Below are positions 1 through 10,239 of a DNA stretch of 64,000 nucleotides, in pieces. This DNA comes from Proteus vulgaris (GTDB taxonomy: Bacteria; Pseudomonadota; Gammaproteobacteria; Enterobacterales; Enterobacteriaceae). Below the pieces are notes generated by a model. It was not told where the DNA came from. It made no database searches and was given only the letters and a program-made list of their open reading frames with translations. Each line of letters opens with the position of its first letter. The first letter of the stretch is position 1. Position numbers and translations under genes: made by a program. The stretch is from NCBI RefSeq assembly GCF_033708015.1, contig NZ_CP137920.1, positions 2,790,001 to 2,854,000 of the forward strand. Direction: 5' to 3'.

Positions 1-130
1 GCCACTTTGTGCATGAGACATATTGCTTTCCTAATCAATAATCAAAACACCCAGAATAGTGTTGATTATATCGAATATTTTTTCCTGAAGATTTGCCTTT
101 TAACAAAAATCGGACAGTCTAATTATAAAA

Positions 131-153
131 TATTCCTTGTTTTATAAGGAATA
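131..153 (-). terminator. Probable terminator of yfeY
   Basis: Eight-base arms TATTCCTT (131-138) and AAGGAATA (146-153) form a hairpin just after the yfeY stop codon. On the minus strand it is followed by a T-rich stretch (ATTTTATAATT). This suggests Rho-independent termination. The rest of 1-162 shows nothing else recognisable. Confidence 0.6.
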
Positions 154-162
154 ACGTGAAGA

Positions 163-759
163 TTATTTATTCTGCCAAATAATTTGTGTTAATGTCCAAT
201 TAGCTAAGACCTCATCAGGTGGCATTAATCCATCAGGACCATCCCATTGACCACTAAAGACATAACTTACTGATTTCGCTTCTGAAGATTGGCATAAAAT
301 CGTTCTCTGTTTTTCATCTTTAGGGCCTTTGCTACACGCACCAAATGCTTTCTTATAGATATCGTTAAATGGTGTACCTATCGTTGTCCCCCAATCCGTC
401 CTTGCCTTGGCATCAAAAACGTTTATTTTCTCAACGGTACCTTTTTCTTTGCCATAGAAAGCCACTTTAACGTCATTATCTTCAAGCGCTTGGATTACAA
501 CAATAATATCACTACCTTGCATCTCCATACCGTCACGATAATTGAAGCTACCCCCTAGCTCATTTTTTATTTCACTTTCTGTTATTTTTGTTGAACTGGT
601 GATATTTCCTAATCCATTGGCTGAAACAGTTAACGTATCATTTGAAAACCAATTCATTGGATTTAGTGCAGAAAAAGACATTCCTCCCATGGATGAACAG
701 CCACTTAGTAGCAAAACGCTTGTGCTTAAACACAAGGGTAACCAAAATTTAGGCATCAT
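163..759 (-). CDS. yfeY: YfeY-like outer-membrane lipoprotein
   Basis: 198-residue predicted lipoprotein. The N-terminus is a lipoprotein signal peptide ending in LLSGC with the lipidated cysteine at residue 21 and Ser at +2, which favours outer-membrane sorting. It is followed by a Ser/Gly/Met-rich linker. The rest resembles E. coli YfeY, described there as a sigma-E-regulated lipoprotein of unknown molecular function, and the neighbours ypeA and hemF are the same as in E. coli. Two adjacent ATG codons begin the gene; a GGAG lies 6 bases before the first, which I chose. A weak sigma-E-like promoter lies about 180 bases upstream. Family assignment is good from synteny and similarity; function remains unknown. 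Confidence 0.8.
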   Translation of the reverse strand: MMPKFWLPLCLSTSVLLLSGCSSMGGMSFSALNPMNWFSNDTLTVSANGLGNITSSTKITESEIKNELGGSFNYRDGMEMQGSDIIVVIQALEDNDVKVAFYGKEKGTVEKINVFDAKARTDWGTTIGTPFNDIYKKAFGACSKGPKDEKQRTILCQSSEAKSVSYVFSGQWDGPDGLMPPDEVLANWTLTQIIWQNK

Positions 760-937
760 TTGTTTCTCCGTTAAACTTTTTCGTCACACATTAAAATAAA
801 TACTGATGTTAATAAAGCACACCTTATCTTACTCTTTATATCGCCTCAATTATCAGGATAAAAACAGTCGCGATAAGCCAGCATAATAAAATATCTACTG
901 ATTTGATATTAGATAACCACATGAAAAGAAAGCCTAG

Positions 938-966
938 TTACGACCATTAACATAACATTTCGTTCC
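938..966 (-). promoter_or_regulatory. Possible sigma-E promoter of yfeY
   Basis: On the minus strand, GGAACGA (966-960) and GTCGTAA (944-938) are separated by 15 bases, resembling the sigma-E -35 (GGAACTT) and -10 (GTCTAA-like) elements. The E. coli orthologue is reported as RpoE-regulated. The match is imperfect and the implied leader is about 170 nt, so this is a low-confidence call. Confidence 0.3.
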
Positions 967-1059
967 ACAAAAAAGGCAATATCGGATTTTACGCATAAAA
1001 TAAGAAGCGCAAAGGGAAGAATAGAAACAAAGAAAAAGGAGATAAAAATAAAAGATAAG

Positions 1060-1090
1060 ATAAATAACCCCTAAATATATCAGGGGTTTT
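1060..1090 (-). terminator. ypeA terminator
   Basis: AACCCCT (1066-1072) pairs with AGGGGTT (1082-1088), nine bases apart, and is followed on the minus strand by ATTTATCTT. It lies 10 bases beyond the ypeA stop codon. Confidence 0.7.
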
Positions 1091-1098
1091 AAACACAA

Positions 1099-1536
1099 TT
1101 AAAGATCGAAATCCTGATCAACAATTAATCGCTTAGTATAAGTTGTGCTTTCTTGATTTTGATCTTCATACAATAATTTCTCAAACATGCAAATTGTTGC
1201 ATCATTCTCTTCTGGTACAACCAATGTAATTTGAGGACATCCCTTCGCAATCAGCTTTTTTTCTAATCGAGAAATCAAGGCATTCGCAATGCCTCTTCCT
1301 CGAAAGTCTGGATGAACACCTAAATAATATAAAGAGCCACGATGACCATCGTATCCCCCCATGACACTTCCCACAATCTCACCAGCCACTTCTGCTATCA
1401 GAAATAAATCGGGAGAGTGATTTAGTTTTCTTTCAATATCAATTTCAGGATCGTTATCAGGCGATATCAAATCACAACGCTCCCAAAGTGTAATAATTGC
1501 CTCAAAATCGTCTTGGCGAAATACACGTATTTCCAT
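1099..1536 (-). CDS. ypeA: GNAT-family acetyltransferase YpeA
   Basis: 145-residue single-domain GNAT N-acetyltransferase, expected to transfer acetyl from acetyl-CoA to an unknown amine. The acetyl-CoA loop is visible as [15 protein letters not shown] (about residues 74-88), and the sequence tracks E. coli YpeA along its length ([33 protein letters not shown]). An in-frame ATG 12 bases upstream (1548) would add MGKT. I chose 1536 because the family begins MEIRVFRQ; neither start has a strong ribosome binding site. It lies between yfeY and hemF as in E. coli. A ypeA-hemF divergent arrangement is seen; substrate cannot be deduced. Confidence 0.85.
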   Translation of the reverse strand: MEIRVFRQDDFEAIITLWERCDLISPDNDPEIDIERKLNHSPDLFLIAEVAGEIVGSVMGGYDGHRGSLYYLGVHPDFRGRGIANALISRLEKKLIAKGCPQITLVVPEENDATICMFEKLLYEDQNQESTTYTKRLIVDQDFDL

Positions 1537-1663
1537 GGTTTTGCCCATTATCGTTCACATAAATCTGAATTTATTATCGCTTGTTTGGTTTATGAATCAA
1601 CTTGAAAATGAGAACATAGACAATATGAAGTTCTATTTTTAATAAATATGATAAAAATTGTAG

Positions 1664-2578
<915 letters not shown>

Positions 2579-2594
2579 AGTACTTAACTGATAA

Positions 2595-2629
2595 ATGATA
2601 AAGCCATATTTCTAATGTGGCTTTATCAT
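2595..2629 (+). terminator. hemF terminator, possibly bidirectional
   Basis: Perfect 12-base arms ATGATAAAGCCA (2595-2606) and TGGCTTTATCAT (2618-2629) lie 17 bases after hemF and before the convergent small lipoprotein gene. The T-tract is poor, so termination efficiency is uncertain. Confidence 0.55.
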
Positions 2630-2667
2630 AATAGAACTAGATGATTAATAATAAATATTTTCTAAAA

Positions 2668-3009
2668 TTAATTAAACAAAAAAGCCAGTAACCCTGTGAC
2701 TTTATTCTTATTTTCCCACCCTTCAGCTCTCATACAAGTATTGAAATAATCTTTACGTTCCCATTCATTCACATCAGAAGGGAAAGAAGTACCGGCATTA
2801 GGAATATCTTTGCCATTGATACGCATTGGTGAAAATGGTGTCTGATTTGAAGTCACATATCTTGCGGGATATCGCGCTTTAGCTTCTTGCATACACACAT
2901 TTTTAGCGATATCTAAAGGGGACGGATCGGTGGTTTTTGCTTGCCATTTTTCAGGAGTCGCACAGGCAGAAAGCGTAAAAATTAATGCAAGAATAAACAG
3001 TTTTTTCAC
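2668..3009 (-). CDS. Small lipoprotein of unknown function
   Basis: 113 residues with a clear lipoprotein signal peptide, lipobox LSAC with cysteine 16 and Ala at +2. The mature part is short, with two cysteines (39 and 92) that could form a disulfide, and a C-terminal CMRAEGW motif found in various small periplasmic lipoproteins. The start is GTG at 3009; the nearest upstream ATG is out of frame. I do not recognise an E. coli orthologue. It sits at the point where the E. coli-like order jumps from hemF to der, so it is accessory relative to E. coli. Real gene judged from the intact signal peptide and terminator-flanked position. Confidence 0.75.
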   Translation of the reverse strand: MKKLFILALIFTLSACATPEKWQAKTTDPSPLDIAKNVCMQEAKARYPARYVTSNQTPFSPMRINGKDIPNAGTSFPSDVNEWERKDYFNTCMRAEGWENKNKVTGLLAFLFN

Positions 3010-3141
3010 AGTAATAACTCATTAAAGCAAATAGGAATCAATTGCATTTTAAATTATTATTTAAAATATTAAATTAATTTTTTATGAAATACGTAAAAGC
3101 AACTAGTCGTGGTGGCATTAAAATAACGAATTGGATCATAA

Positions 3142-3170
3142 ATAAAAAAGCCACATCAAATGTGGCTTTT
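3142..3170 (-). terminator. der terminator
   Basis: GCCACAT (3150-3156) pairs with ATGTGGC (3160-3166), loop CAA. On the minus strand it is followed by TTTTTTATT. It lies 24 bases beyond the der stop codon. A shorter T-run on the other side could allow bidirectional action. Confidence 0.8.
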
Positions 3171-3193
3171 CACTAATAAGAATGTTAATTCTC

Positions 3194-4684
3194 TTATTTC
3201 GATTTCTTCAAGTGTGACATTAAACGCTTACGTTTACGCATTTGAGAAACGGTTAATTTATTTTTCTTATCCGCATAAGGGTTTTCACCCTCTTTAAATT
3301 GAATACGAATTGGCGTCCCCATCACTTGCAGAGTACGGCGAAAATAGTTCATTAAATAACGCTTATAGCTATCTGGTAAATCAGTTACCTGATTACCATG
3401 AATAACCACAACAGGTGGGTTATAACCACCGGCGTGAGCATATTTCATTTTTACACGGCGTCCACGAACAATCGGTGGCTGATGATCATCTTCTGCCATC
3501 TTCATGATACGAGTTAGCATAGAAGTCCCTACGCGACGCGTTGCACAGACATAAGCTTCTTGAATTGATTCAAAAAGATTACCCACGCCACTTCCATGTA
3601 ATGCAGAAATAAAGTGAACACGTGCAAAGTCAACAAAGCCCAGTTTAAGATCAAGCATTGCTTTTACTTGCTCGCGATCATCTTGTGTCATACCATCCCA
3701 TTTATTGACAGCAATGACTAATGAACGACCTGCATTCAGAATATAACCTAATAATGAAAGATCCTGATCTGAAATACCTTCTCGAGCATCAATAACCAGC
3801 AATGCAACGTTAGCATCTTCAATAGCTTGTAATGTCTTGATAACAGAGAATTTTTCTACTGTTTCTTTTACTTTACCGCGTTTACGAACACCCGCTGTAT
3901 CGATAATGATATATTCTTTCTCATCACGTTCCATTGGGATATAGATACTGTCACGCGTTGTACCTGGCATATCGTAAACAACCACACGCTCTTCACCAAG
4001 CATACGGTTTGTCAGTGTTGATTTACCAACGTTAGGACGACCAACAATCGCTAATTTTACGGGTAATGTAGAAGGGTCGAAATCATCTTCTTCCTCTTCT
4101 AATGCTTTTGCTTCTTGCTCCGCTTCTAATGCAGCCCAATAAGCTGCATTTTCTTCTTCTTCAGTCAGCTCTAATTCTTCTTCTACTACTTTACCTGTAA
4201 TCGGTAATAGTGCTTGTTCAATCAATTGAGCAACACCACGACCATGAGATGCCGCGATTGGGAAGATTTCACCTAATCCTAAAGAATAAAAATCAGCTAA
4301 TGCAGTATCAATATCGATACCATCAGTTTTATTCGCCACTAAATATGTTTTTTTCTCAACACCTCGAAGGTGTTTTGCAATACCTTGGTCTGCTGGCATC
4401 AAACCTGCACGAGCATCAACTAAAAACAGTACAATGTCGGCTTCTTGAATAGCCTGTAGTGATTGTGATGCCATATGGGTTTCAACCCCCTCTTCAGCAC
4501 CATCAATACCACCGGTATCAATAATAATAAATTCTTCGCCTTCTAACTCTGCTCGACCATATTTACGGTCACGGGTGAGGCCTGGAAAATCGGCAACTAA
4601 TGCGTCTCTTGTGCGTGTTAGTCGATTAAATAACGTGGATTTACCCACGTTAGGGCGCCCTACTAAGGCAATAACGGGTATCAT
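3194..4684 (-). CDS. der: Ribosome biogenesis GTPase Der
   Basis: 496 residues. Der (EngA) has two tandem GTPase domains and a C-terminal KH-like domain and acts in maturation of the 50S subunit. Two Walker A motifs GRPNVGKST are visible (about residues 9 and 217), each followed by DxxG (DTGG and DTAG) and NKxD (NKTD and NKWD). An acidic Glu-rich linker separates the two G domains. A start 15 bases upstream (4699) would add MRHQK; I chose 4684 because the family begins M(V/I)PV(V/I)[11 protein letters not shown] and a GAGG lies about 10 bases before it. bamB, yfgM and hisS lie upstream on the same strand, as in E. coli, but a strong hairpin lies between bamB and der. Confidence 0.97.
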   Translation of the reverse strand: MIPVIALVGRPNVGKSTLFNRLTRTRDALVADFPGLTRDRKYGRAELEGEEFIIIDTGGIDGAEEGVETHMASQSLQAIQEADIVLFLVDARAGLMPADQGIAKHLRGVEKKTYLVANKTDGIDIDTALADFYSLGLGEIFPIAASHGRGVAQLIEQALLPITGKVVEEELELTEEEENAAYWAALEAEQEAKALEEEEDDFDPSTLPVKLAIVGRPNVGKSTLTNRMLGEERVVVYDMPGTTRDSIYIPMERDEKEYIIIDTAGVRKRGKVKETVEKFSVIKTLQAIEDANVALLVIDAREGISDQDLSLLGYILNAGRSLVIAVNKWDGMTQDDREQVKAMLDLKLGFVDFARVHFISALHGSGVGNLFESIQEAYVCATRRVGTSMLTRIMKMAEDDHQPPIVRGRRVKMKYAHAGGYNPPVVVIHGNQVTDLPDSYKRYLMNYFRRTLQVMGTPIRIQFKEGENPYADKKNKLTVSQMRKRKRLMSHLKKSK

Positions 4685-4745
4685 TTTTTGATGCCTCATA
4701 AAAATACAATCACGAAACTGATTGTATTTTACATGTAATTACTAA

Positions 4746-4776
4746 AAAGACGAAACGGCTCCTTTAAAGGAGCCGT
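4746..4776 (-). terminator. Terminator between bamB and der
   Basis: A 22-base perfect palindrome at 4755-4776 (half-site ACGGCTCCTTT) is followed on the minus strand by TTTCGTCTTTTT. It probably separates the yfgM-bamB transcript from der, either fully or as an attenuator. Confidence 0.75.
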
Positions 4777-4803
4777 AAAATAAATAGATTTGTCAGCAAT
4801 TAA

Positions 4804-5976
4804 TTACCGACTATAAAGATAAAGCTTACCATCTCGAGCTTGGATCATCAGTTTATCTTGCACGGCCTGAGGGCGGCTTAATAAGCCTGAACTATTCACT
4901 TGGTTTTGAGCAATAAATTTACCTGTGTTGGTATCAATCCAATGGAGATAACCTTCTGCATCACCAACCACTAAATAGCCATCAAAAATGGCCGGAGCAG
5001 TTAAATTGCGATGCAATAAATCATCTTGTGTCCATAATGTCACACCATCAGATTTACGAACAGATAACACTCTGTCATTTTGGTCAACAAGGTAAAGATT
5101 ATCCCCCAACAGCACCATATCATTGACTGAGCCTAATTCACGTTTCCAAAGAATTTGTCCAGAACGCATATCAAGGCTAACTAAATTACCGTTATACGCC
5201 ATTGCATAAACCGTATTTTCATCAATAATCGGAGTGATATCCACATCATTTAGTCGGCTAATTTCAGTAGAGCCTTTAATTTGTGAAATATTTTGTTGCC
5301 AAATCAATTGACCTTGAGAAAGAACAACGGCACTGACGCGTCCATTATCTGCACCAATAATAGCTGCACCATAAGCGACAGCGGGTGCAGACTCACCACG
5401 CAGAGATAATGATGGGGTTTCTAAGTTAATAGTCCAAGAAATCTCACCACTTAATAAGTCGAGTCCTTGCAACATACCATTACTGGTATGAATAAGAACT
5501 AAACCATCACTAACAACTGGTTTTGAAATAGCTTCACCAGCAACATCTGTTTCCCAATCAATTGAGCCATCTTCAGTGTTCAGTGCATATACTTTCGCTT
5601 TTTCAGTTCCCACAAAAACGCGAGTACCTGAAACTGTTAACCCACCAGAAAGTAATGCAGACTCATTGGATGAAAGAAAACCTGTTTTAATAGAGAGATC
5701 TTGCGACCAAAGTTCTTTACCTGTTTCTACATCTAAAGCCTTAACTAAACCATGGCGATCAGCGACATAAACAACTGCGCTATCCCATGTTGGTGACAAG
5801 TGAGAATAGTATTTACCAATACCATTTCCAACTGATTTGTCCCAAACCGCTTTAGGTGTAAATTGGTTTTGCACCTCAGGCAATGGAGACATTGTCACAT
5901 TATCCTGTTCACTAGAACATCCTGCCAACAAAGCAGATGCTAGTAGACCAACCAGGAGAGTTTTACGCAGTTGCAT
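4804..5976 (-). CDS. bamB: Outer-membrane assembly lipoprotein BamB
   Basis: 390-residue lipoprotein of the BAM complex that inserts beta-barrel proteins into the outer membrane. The signal peptide ends LLAGC with cysteine 20 and Ser at +2 (outer-membrane sorting). The mature protein is built from repeated PQQ-type beta-propeller blades, visible as recurring G.E.LW/ G.I.W/ G.V.LW motifs (for example VETGKELWS, SGQILWK, SDGVTLWT). The length agrees with the E. coli protein. It follows yfgM with a 14-base gap and is presumably co-transcribed with hisS-yfgM. A housekeeping partner for the fimbrial usher further along, which needs BAM for insertion. Confidence 0.96.
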   Translation of the reverse strand: MQLRKTLLVGLLASALLAGCSSEQDNVTMSPLPEVQNQFTPKAVWDKSVGNGIGKYYSHLSPTWDSAVVYVADRHGLVKALDVETGKELWSQDLSIKTGFLSSNESALLSGGLTVSGTRVFVGTEKAKVYALNTEDGSIDWETDVAGEAISKPVVSDGLVLIHTSNGMLQGLDLLSGEISWTINLETPSLSLRGESAPAVAYGAAIIGADNGRVSAVVLSQGQLIWQQNISQIKGSTEISRLNDVDITPIIDENTVYAMAYNGNLVSLDMRSGQILWKRELGSVNDMVLLGDNLYLVDQNDRVLSVRKSDGVTLWTQDDLLHRNLTAPAIFDGYLVVGDAEGYLHWIDTNTGKFIAQNQVNSSGLLSRPQAVQDKLMIQARDGKLYLYSR

Positions 5977-5990
5977 GTCTGAAGATCCCT

Positions 5991-6611
5991 TTAATTGGAT
6001 AAATTATTAAGTTTAAGTTCAACCAGTGAGCGAATAGCTCCCGCATTTTCATCAGTTAATGCGCTACGATAAGCGGTTGCTGCACCTGCGTTATCGCCTT
6101 TTTTCGCTAAGACATCACCACGGATATAATTTTTCATTCCATTCCATGCTTTGCTTTTCACTTGTTCTAACGAAACTAAAGCTGCATCTGTTTTATCTAA
6201 TGCTAATTGTACGCGAGCTAAGCGAAGATTAAGCATATCTGCAAATGCGTCATTCTTTACTTTTGCCACAGCATTAGTGAGATGACGTTCACCACTGACT
6301 AAGTCATTAGCATCGATAGCGATTTGAGCTAGCTCTAATGAAGCTAAAGCGCCATAAATATCATTCGTTTCAGTAACAAACTTTTCAGCTAATGCAATAT
6401 TTTCAGGCGTAGGTTTAGCAAGCGCCTCACTGACCGTTGCAAAAGCACCTGCACTTTCTTGCAGACGATTTGTTTGGTGTGATTGCCAATATTTCCAACC
6501 AAACACACCACCAAAACCAATAACAGCGGCTAAAACAATAGTTAAACCATAGTTTTTAAAGAACTGCTTAATTGCATCAACTTGTTCGTTTTCGGTGCTA
6601 TAAACTTCCAC
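5991..6611 (-). CDS. yfgM: Periplasmic chaperone-associated protein YfgM (ancillary SecYEG translocon subunit)
   Basis: 206 residues. One N-terminal transmembrane helix (about residues 21-42, YGLTIVLAAVIGFGG then WKYW) precedes a periplasmic TPR-like helical domain. In E. coli YfgM associates with PpiD at the SecYEG translocon and influences periplasmic chaperone traffic and RcsB stability. The sequence and the hisS-yfgM-bamB order agree with that. The ATG at 6611 lies 10 bases after the hisS stop codon, so the genes are almost certainly cotranscribed. Confidence 0.93.
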   Translation of the reverse strand: MEVYSTENEQVDAIKQFFKNYGLTIVLAAVIGFGGVFGWKYWQSHQTNRLQESAGAFATVSEALAKPTPENIALAEKFVTETNDIYGALASLELAQIAIDANDLVSGERHLTNAVAKVKNDAFADMLNLRLARVQLALDKTDAALVSLEQVKSKAWNGMKNYIRGDVLAKKGDNAGAATAYRSALTDENAGAIRSLVELKLNNLSN

Positions 6612-6621
6612 AAGTCTCTCC

Positions 6622-7905
6622 TTAACCTAATAACAGAGTCAATTGCTGAGCTAACTCATTGCGAGCAACGATTGTTTGTTCCCCTGAACGCAAATCTTTT
6701 ACTGCAACAGTGCCTGCATTAATTTCATCTTCGCCTAAAATCAGCGCAATTTTAGCGCCTTGTTTATCAGCACGTCCTAACTGCTTTTTAAAATTACCAT
6801 TACCATGATTCGTCATTAAACGTAATGTTGGTAATTGATCACGAATTTCTTCAGCCAGTATTAATGCTGCACTTTGACTCTTTTCACCAAATGAAGCGAG
6901 GTAAACATCAGCGACATTAGTATCAGCGACAAATTCAGGGTTAACCGCTTGAACTAATAAGATCATGCGCTCCATCCCCATAGCAAAGCCAACTGCGGGT
7001 GTTGGATGTCCACCCAATTGTTTCACTAGACCATCATAACGTCCACCCGCACACACTGTTCCTTGTGAACCTAATGCGCTAGTGACCCACTCAAAGACAG
7101 TACGGTTATAATAATCTAAACCACGCACTAAACGCTGATTAACACGATATGTAATACCAACCGCGTCTAATAAGGCGCAAAGACCATCAAAGTGCGCTCT
7201 TGATTCGTCATCAAGATAATCGAAAAGTTCAGGCGCATCATTCAATAAAGTCTGAATTTCTGGATTTTTTGAGTCTAAAACACGTAATGGATTAGAATAC
7301 ATACGACGTTTGCAGTCTTCATCTAACTTATCTACATGCTGCTCTAAGAAAGTGACTAATGCTTCACGATATTTAGCACGCGCTTCTAATGAACCAATAG
7401 AGTTAAGTTCTAATGTGACGTGTTCTGCAATACCTAACGCTTTCCACCAGCGCGCGGTTAGCATAATTAATTCTGCATCAATATCTGGACCTTGTAGACC
7501 AAAAACCTCTGCACCTAACTGGTGGAATTGACGATAACGACCTTTTTGAGGACGTTCATAACGGAACATTGGTCCTAAATACCATAAACGTTGTTCTTGA
7601 TTATAAAGCAAACCATGCTCGATACCGGCACGAACACAACCTGCTGTATTTTCTGGACGCAATGTTAGACTTTGGGCATCTTCACCACGATCGGTAAAAG
7701 TATACATTTCTTTTTCAACAACATCGGTCACTTCACCAATTGCTCGCTGAAATAGAGGGGTATGCTCTACGATAGGTGTTCTGATTTCACTAAAGCCGTA
7801 ACCCGCTAAAATTTGTTTTAGCGTATTTTCAATTTTCTGCCACACACGAGTGTCAGCAGGTAGATAGTCGTTCATACCACGAATGGCTTGGATTTTTTGT
7901 GCCAC
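6622..7905 (-). CDS. hisS: Histidyl-tRNA synthetase
   Basis: 427 residues, class II aminoacyl-tRNA synthetase that charges tRNA-His. Motif 1 lies near residue 40 ([10 protein letters not shown]), motif 2 is seen as [13 protein letters not shown] followed by [21 protein letters not shown], and the histidine-specific segments [15 protein letters not shown] and [10 protein letters not shown] are intact, followed by the anticodon-binding domain. The start [16 protein letters not shown] agrees with E. coli. It heads the hisS-yfgM-bamB cluster and is separated from ispG by a hairpin. Confidence 0.98.
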   Translation of the reverse strand: MAQKIQAIRGMNDYLPADTRVWQKIENTLKQILAGYGFSEIRTPIVEHTPLFQRAIGEVTDVVEKEMYTFTDRGEDAQSLTLRPENTAGCVRAGIEHGLLYNQEQRLWYLGPMFRYERPQKGRYRQFHQLGAEVFGLQGPDIDAELIMLTARWWKALGIAEHVTLELNSIGSLEARAKYREALVTFLEQHVDKLDEDCKRRMYSNPLRVLDSKNPEIQTLLNDAPELFDYLDDESRAHFDGLCALLDAVGITYRVNQRLVRGLDYYNRTVFEWVTSALGSQGTVCAGGRYDGLVKQLGGHPTPAVGFAMGMERMILLVQAVNPEFVADTNVADVYLASFGEKSQSAALILAEEIRDQLPTLRLMTNHGNGNFKKQLGRADKQGAKIALILGEDEINAGTVAVKDLRSGEQTIVARNELAQQLTLLLG

Positions 7906-7988
7906 TTTTCTTCTCTAATAGTTATTAATTGATTGTTAGGCTGATTATAGAAGCGAAATCAATCAGTATTCAATGTGAAATCAATAGT

Positions 7989-8020
7989 AAAACTGGCTCA
8001 TCGATTAATGAGCCAGTTTT
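7989..8020 (-). terminator. Terminator between ispG and hisS
   Basis: Thirteen-base arms AAAACTGGCTCAT (7989-8001) and ATGAGCCAGTTTT (8008-8020) with a six-base loop follow the ispG stop by 8 bases. On the minus strand the stem runs into TTTTACTATT. Likely terminates ispG. Confidence 0.75.
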
Positions 8021-8027
8021 TTGAGCA

Positions 8028-9149
8028 TTATTTGTCCAATTGATTTATGTTTATGCGCATACTGTCATCAAGCATTGATGCTTTAGCACGAATTTTCGCT
8101 TCTAATAAATCAATCATATTAACGTTATCAAGGCGCTCTTTTTGTCTTACACCATCTTCATAAAAACCACTGCGTGTTTTAGCGCCTGTTACACCTAATG
8201 TCGAAACTTCAGCTTCACCTGGTCCATTAACAACACAGCCAATAATAGAAACATCCATAGGTGTGATGATATCTTCCAAACGTTGCTCTAATTCATTGAC
8301 GGTACCAATAACATCAAATTCTTGACGAGAACATGTTGGACAAGCAATAAAGTTAATTCCGCGAGAACGAATACGTAAGGATTTGAGAATATCAAAACCG
8401 ACTTTAACTTCTTCTACCGGATCAGCGGCTAATGAGATCCTTAATGTATCACCGATACCTTCTGATAATAAGATCCCAAGACCAATCGCAGATTTGACAG
8501 ATCCCGCTCTCGCACCACCTGCTTCAGTGATCCCTAGATGCAATGGTTGATCTATTTTTTTTGCTAACAAACGATAAGAATCAACGGCGAGGAAAACATC
8601 AGAGGCTTTCACACTGATTTTAAATTGTTCAAAATTCAGCTTATCAAGGATATCTACATGGCGCATTGCTGATTCAACTAACGCTTCTGGTGTCGGCTCG
8701 CCGTATTTCTCTTGAATATCTTTTTCAAGTGAACCGCCGTTTACGCCAATACGAATAGGAATATTGTTGTGACGAGCACAATCAACAACTTGGCGAATAC
8801 GTTCTTCACTACCAATATTACCCGGATTGATACGCAAACAATCGACACCATATTCAGCGACTTTTAATGCGATACGATAGTCAAAATGAATATCAGCGAC
8901 TAAAGGTACATTAACTTGTTGCTTGATTAATTTGAATGCTTCCGCGGCATCCATTGTAGGTACAGAAACACGAACAATATCCACCCCTACACGTTCCAGC
9001 GATTTTATCTGGCGAACAGTCGCTTCTACGTCTGTCGTTCGTGTATTCGTCATCGATTGTACGGCGATAGGAGCGCCATCGCCAATAGGTACATTGCCCA
9101 CATAAATTCGTGTCGATTTGCGACGAATAATCGGTGATTCTTTATGCAT
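8028..9149 (-). CDS. ispG: 4-hydroxy-3-methylbut-2-enyl diphosphate synthase (IspG/GcpE)
   Basis: 373 residues. IspG reductively converts MEcPP to HMBPP in the non-mevalonate isoprenoid pathway, using a [4Fe-4S] cluster. Cluster ligands are visible near the C-terminus: [10 protein letters not shown] and, 35 residues on, [10 protein letters not shown]. The N-terminal TIM-barrel segment ([46 protein letters not shown]) is intact. It depends on clusters made by the isc operon encoded in the same window. rodZ lies immediately upstream on the same strand with a 47-base gap. Confidence 0.98.
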   Translation of the reverse strand: MHKESPIIRRKSTRIYVGNVPIGDGAPIAVQSMTNTRTTDVEATVRQIKSLERVGVDIVRVSVPTMDAAEAFKLIKQQVNVPLVADIHFDYRIALKVAEYGVDCLRINPGNIGSEERIRQVVDCARHNNIPIRIGVNGGSLEKDIQEKYGEPTPEALVESAMRHVDILDKLNFEQFKISVKASDVFLAVDSYRLLAKKIDQPLHLGITEAGGARAGSVKSAIGLGILLSEGIGDTLRISLAADPVEEVKVGFDILKSLRIRSRGINFIACPTCSRQEFDVIGTVNELEQRLEDIITPMDVSIIGCVVNGPGEAEVSTLGVTGAKTRSGFYEDGVRQKERLDNVNMIDLLEAKIRAKASMLDDSMRININQLDK

Positions 9150-9196
9150 TGATTAATTCTCCCATGCTTCCATGCTTGCTCAAATGTATAGTCAGA

Positions 9197-10165
9197 TTAA
9201 GCGCTCGGTACTGTTATCTTTGCTATTTTTCCAGTAAAACGGCTTAAATCAACAGATTCACCATTAAACTGTAAGCGAGTAACAGAAGGTGCGCCTATTT
9301 TTAGTTTATAAGGTTGCTCACCATCAAATTCCAAACGATCACCCGCTTTCTTAATACCATTAAATAAGACTTTATTTTGAGCATTACGAACTTCTAACCA
9401 ACATTCACCATCAAACATAAGAACCAATTGATTTGCGATAGCAGGCACTTCTGATGAAGGAGATTCTTCTGTAGAATTTGCTCGAGATGTTGTTGATGTT
9501 GTTAAAGGTGATACAGGTAATGGAACCGTTCTCACTTCTTTAGGTGCTGGTGACGTTGTTTCAGTCGTTGGTGATGTAGCAACATTATCCGCCTGATTAT
9601 CAACTAGTGGCGACACAGGTGCTTGTAAATTATCACCTTCAGATGTTGGCGTATTATCTAAGGTTGCTAAAGGAGAATCTATCGTGTTGGTGTTCTCTTG
9701 TGTACTATTTTGCCCTATGTCTTGAGATGCCATAGAGACCAATTCTTGTTGATCAGCCTGATGACCTTGCCACCACCAAACGCCTACCAGTGCAACCATC
9801 ACAATCAAAATTACCCATGTGATTTTCATCAGCCAACCTTCACGTTTTTTATGACGTTTGCCCAATGAGTAATTTTGTGTGGATGTCATTCTAATTTGTT
9901 TCACAGGCGCTTGCTGGTCGATAAAACCAAGGATCTCTTTTTCAGGAACGCCGACTAATTTAGCGTAAGAACGCATATATCCGCGTAAAAATGTTGGTGC
10001 AATATCAGAAGAAACTGAGTCTGTTTCAATTTCGCGAACTGTCGATAACTTCAAACAAAGTCGATCAGCAACAGTTTGTTGTGTTAGCCCCACCTTTTCT
10101 CGTGCCTGGCGTAAAAGTTGACCTGCTGTTAATTTCACTTCTTCGGTTTTGTTTTCAGTATTCAT
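9197..10165 (-). CDS. rodZ: Cytoskeletal membrane protein RodZ
   Basis: 322 residues from the chosen start. RodZ binds MreB and is needed for rod shape. An N-terminal cytoplasmic Xre-type helix-turn-helix domain (about residues 12-85, LLRQAREKVGLTQQTVADRL and TVREIE) is followed by a basic stretch KRHKKREGW, one transmembrane helix (about 114-135), a Thr/Pro/Ser-rich periplasmic linker and a C-terminal beta domain (LVLMFDGECWLEVR to the end). The frame is open for 20 more codons upstream (to 10225), but the family starts MNTE and the extra residues are unlike any RodZ, so 10165 is preferred. The linker is low complexity, as in relatives. Confidence 0.95.
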   Translation of the reverse strand: MNTENKTEEVKLTAGQLLRQAREKVGLTQQTVADRLCLKLSTVREIETDSVSSDIAPTFLRGYMRSYAKLVGVPEKEILGFIDQQAPVKQIRMTSTQNYSLGKRHKKREGWLMKITWVILIVMVALVGVWWWQGHQADQQELVSMASQDIGQNSTQENTNTIDSPLATLDNTPTSEGDNLQAPVSPLVDNQADNVATSPTTETTSPAPKEVRTVPLPVSPLTTSTTSRANSTEESPSSEVPAIANQLVLMFDGECWLEVRNAQNKVLFNGIKKAGDRLEFDGEQPYKLKIGAPSVTRLQFNGESVDLSRFTGKIAKITVPSA

Positions 10166-10239
10166 TAGCAATCTAGGCACTGTGGCTATTGGATGTTTAA
10201 CATTGATGAACTCGCAAAAGCACAAAGTACTTTAACGTA

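Larger units (their letters stand above)
760..1098. other. Intergenic region yfeY-ypeA
   Basis: This 339-base stretch has no convincing gene. It holds the ypeA terminator (about 1060-1090) and a weak sigma-E-like promoter candidate for yfeY (938-966). The remainder is A-rich with no other structure I can support. Confidence 0.6.

Noticed and set aside
542..799. 85-codon plus-strand frame opposite yfeY
   Set aside because: Antisense to the yfeY signal peptide and start; no support.
7906..8027. Possible SroE-type sRNA between hisS and ispG
   Set aside because: E. coli has a small RNA at this junction, but here I see only a terminator hairpin in a 122-base gap and no promoter; not supported.
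10166..10225. Longer start for rodZ
   Set aside because: The extra 20 residues do not match the family, which starts MNTE.
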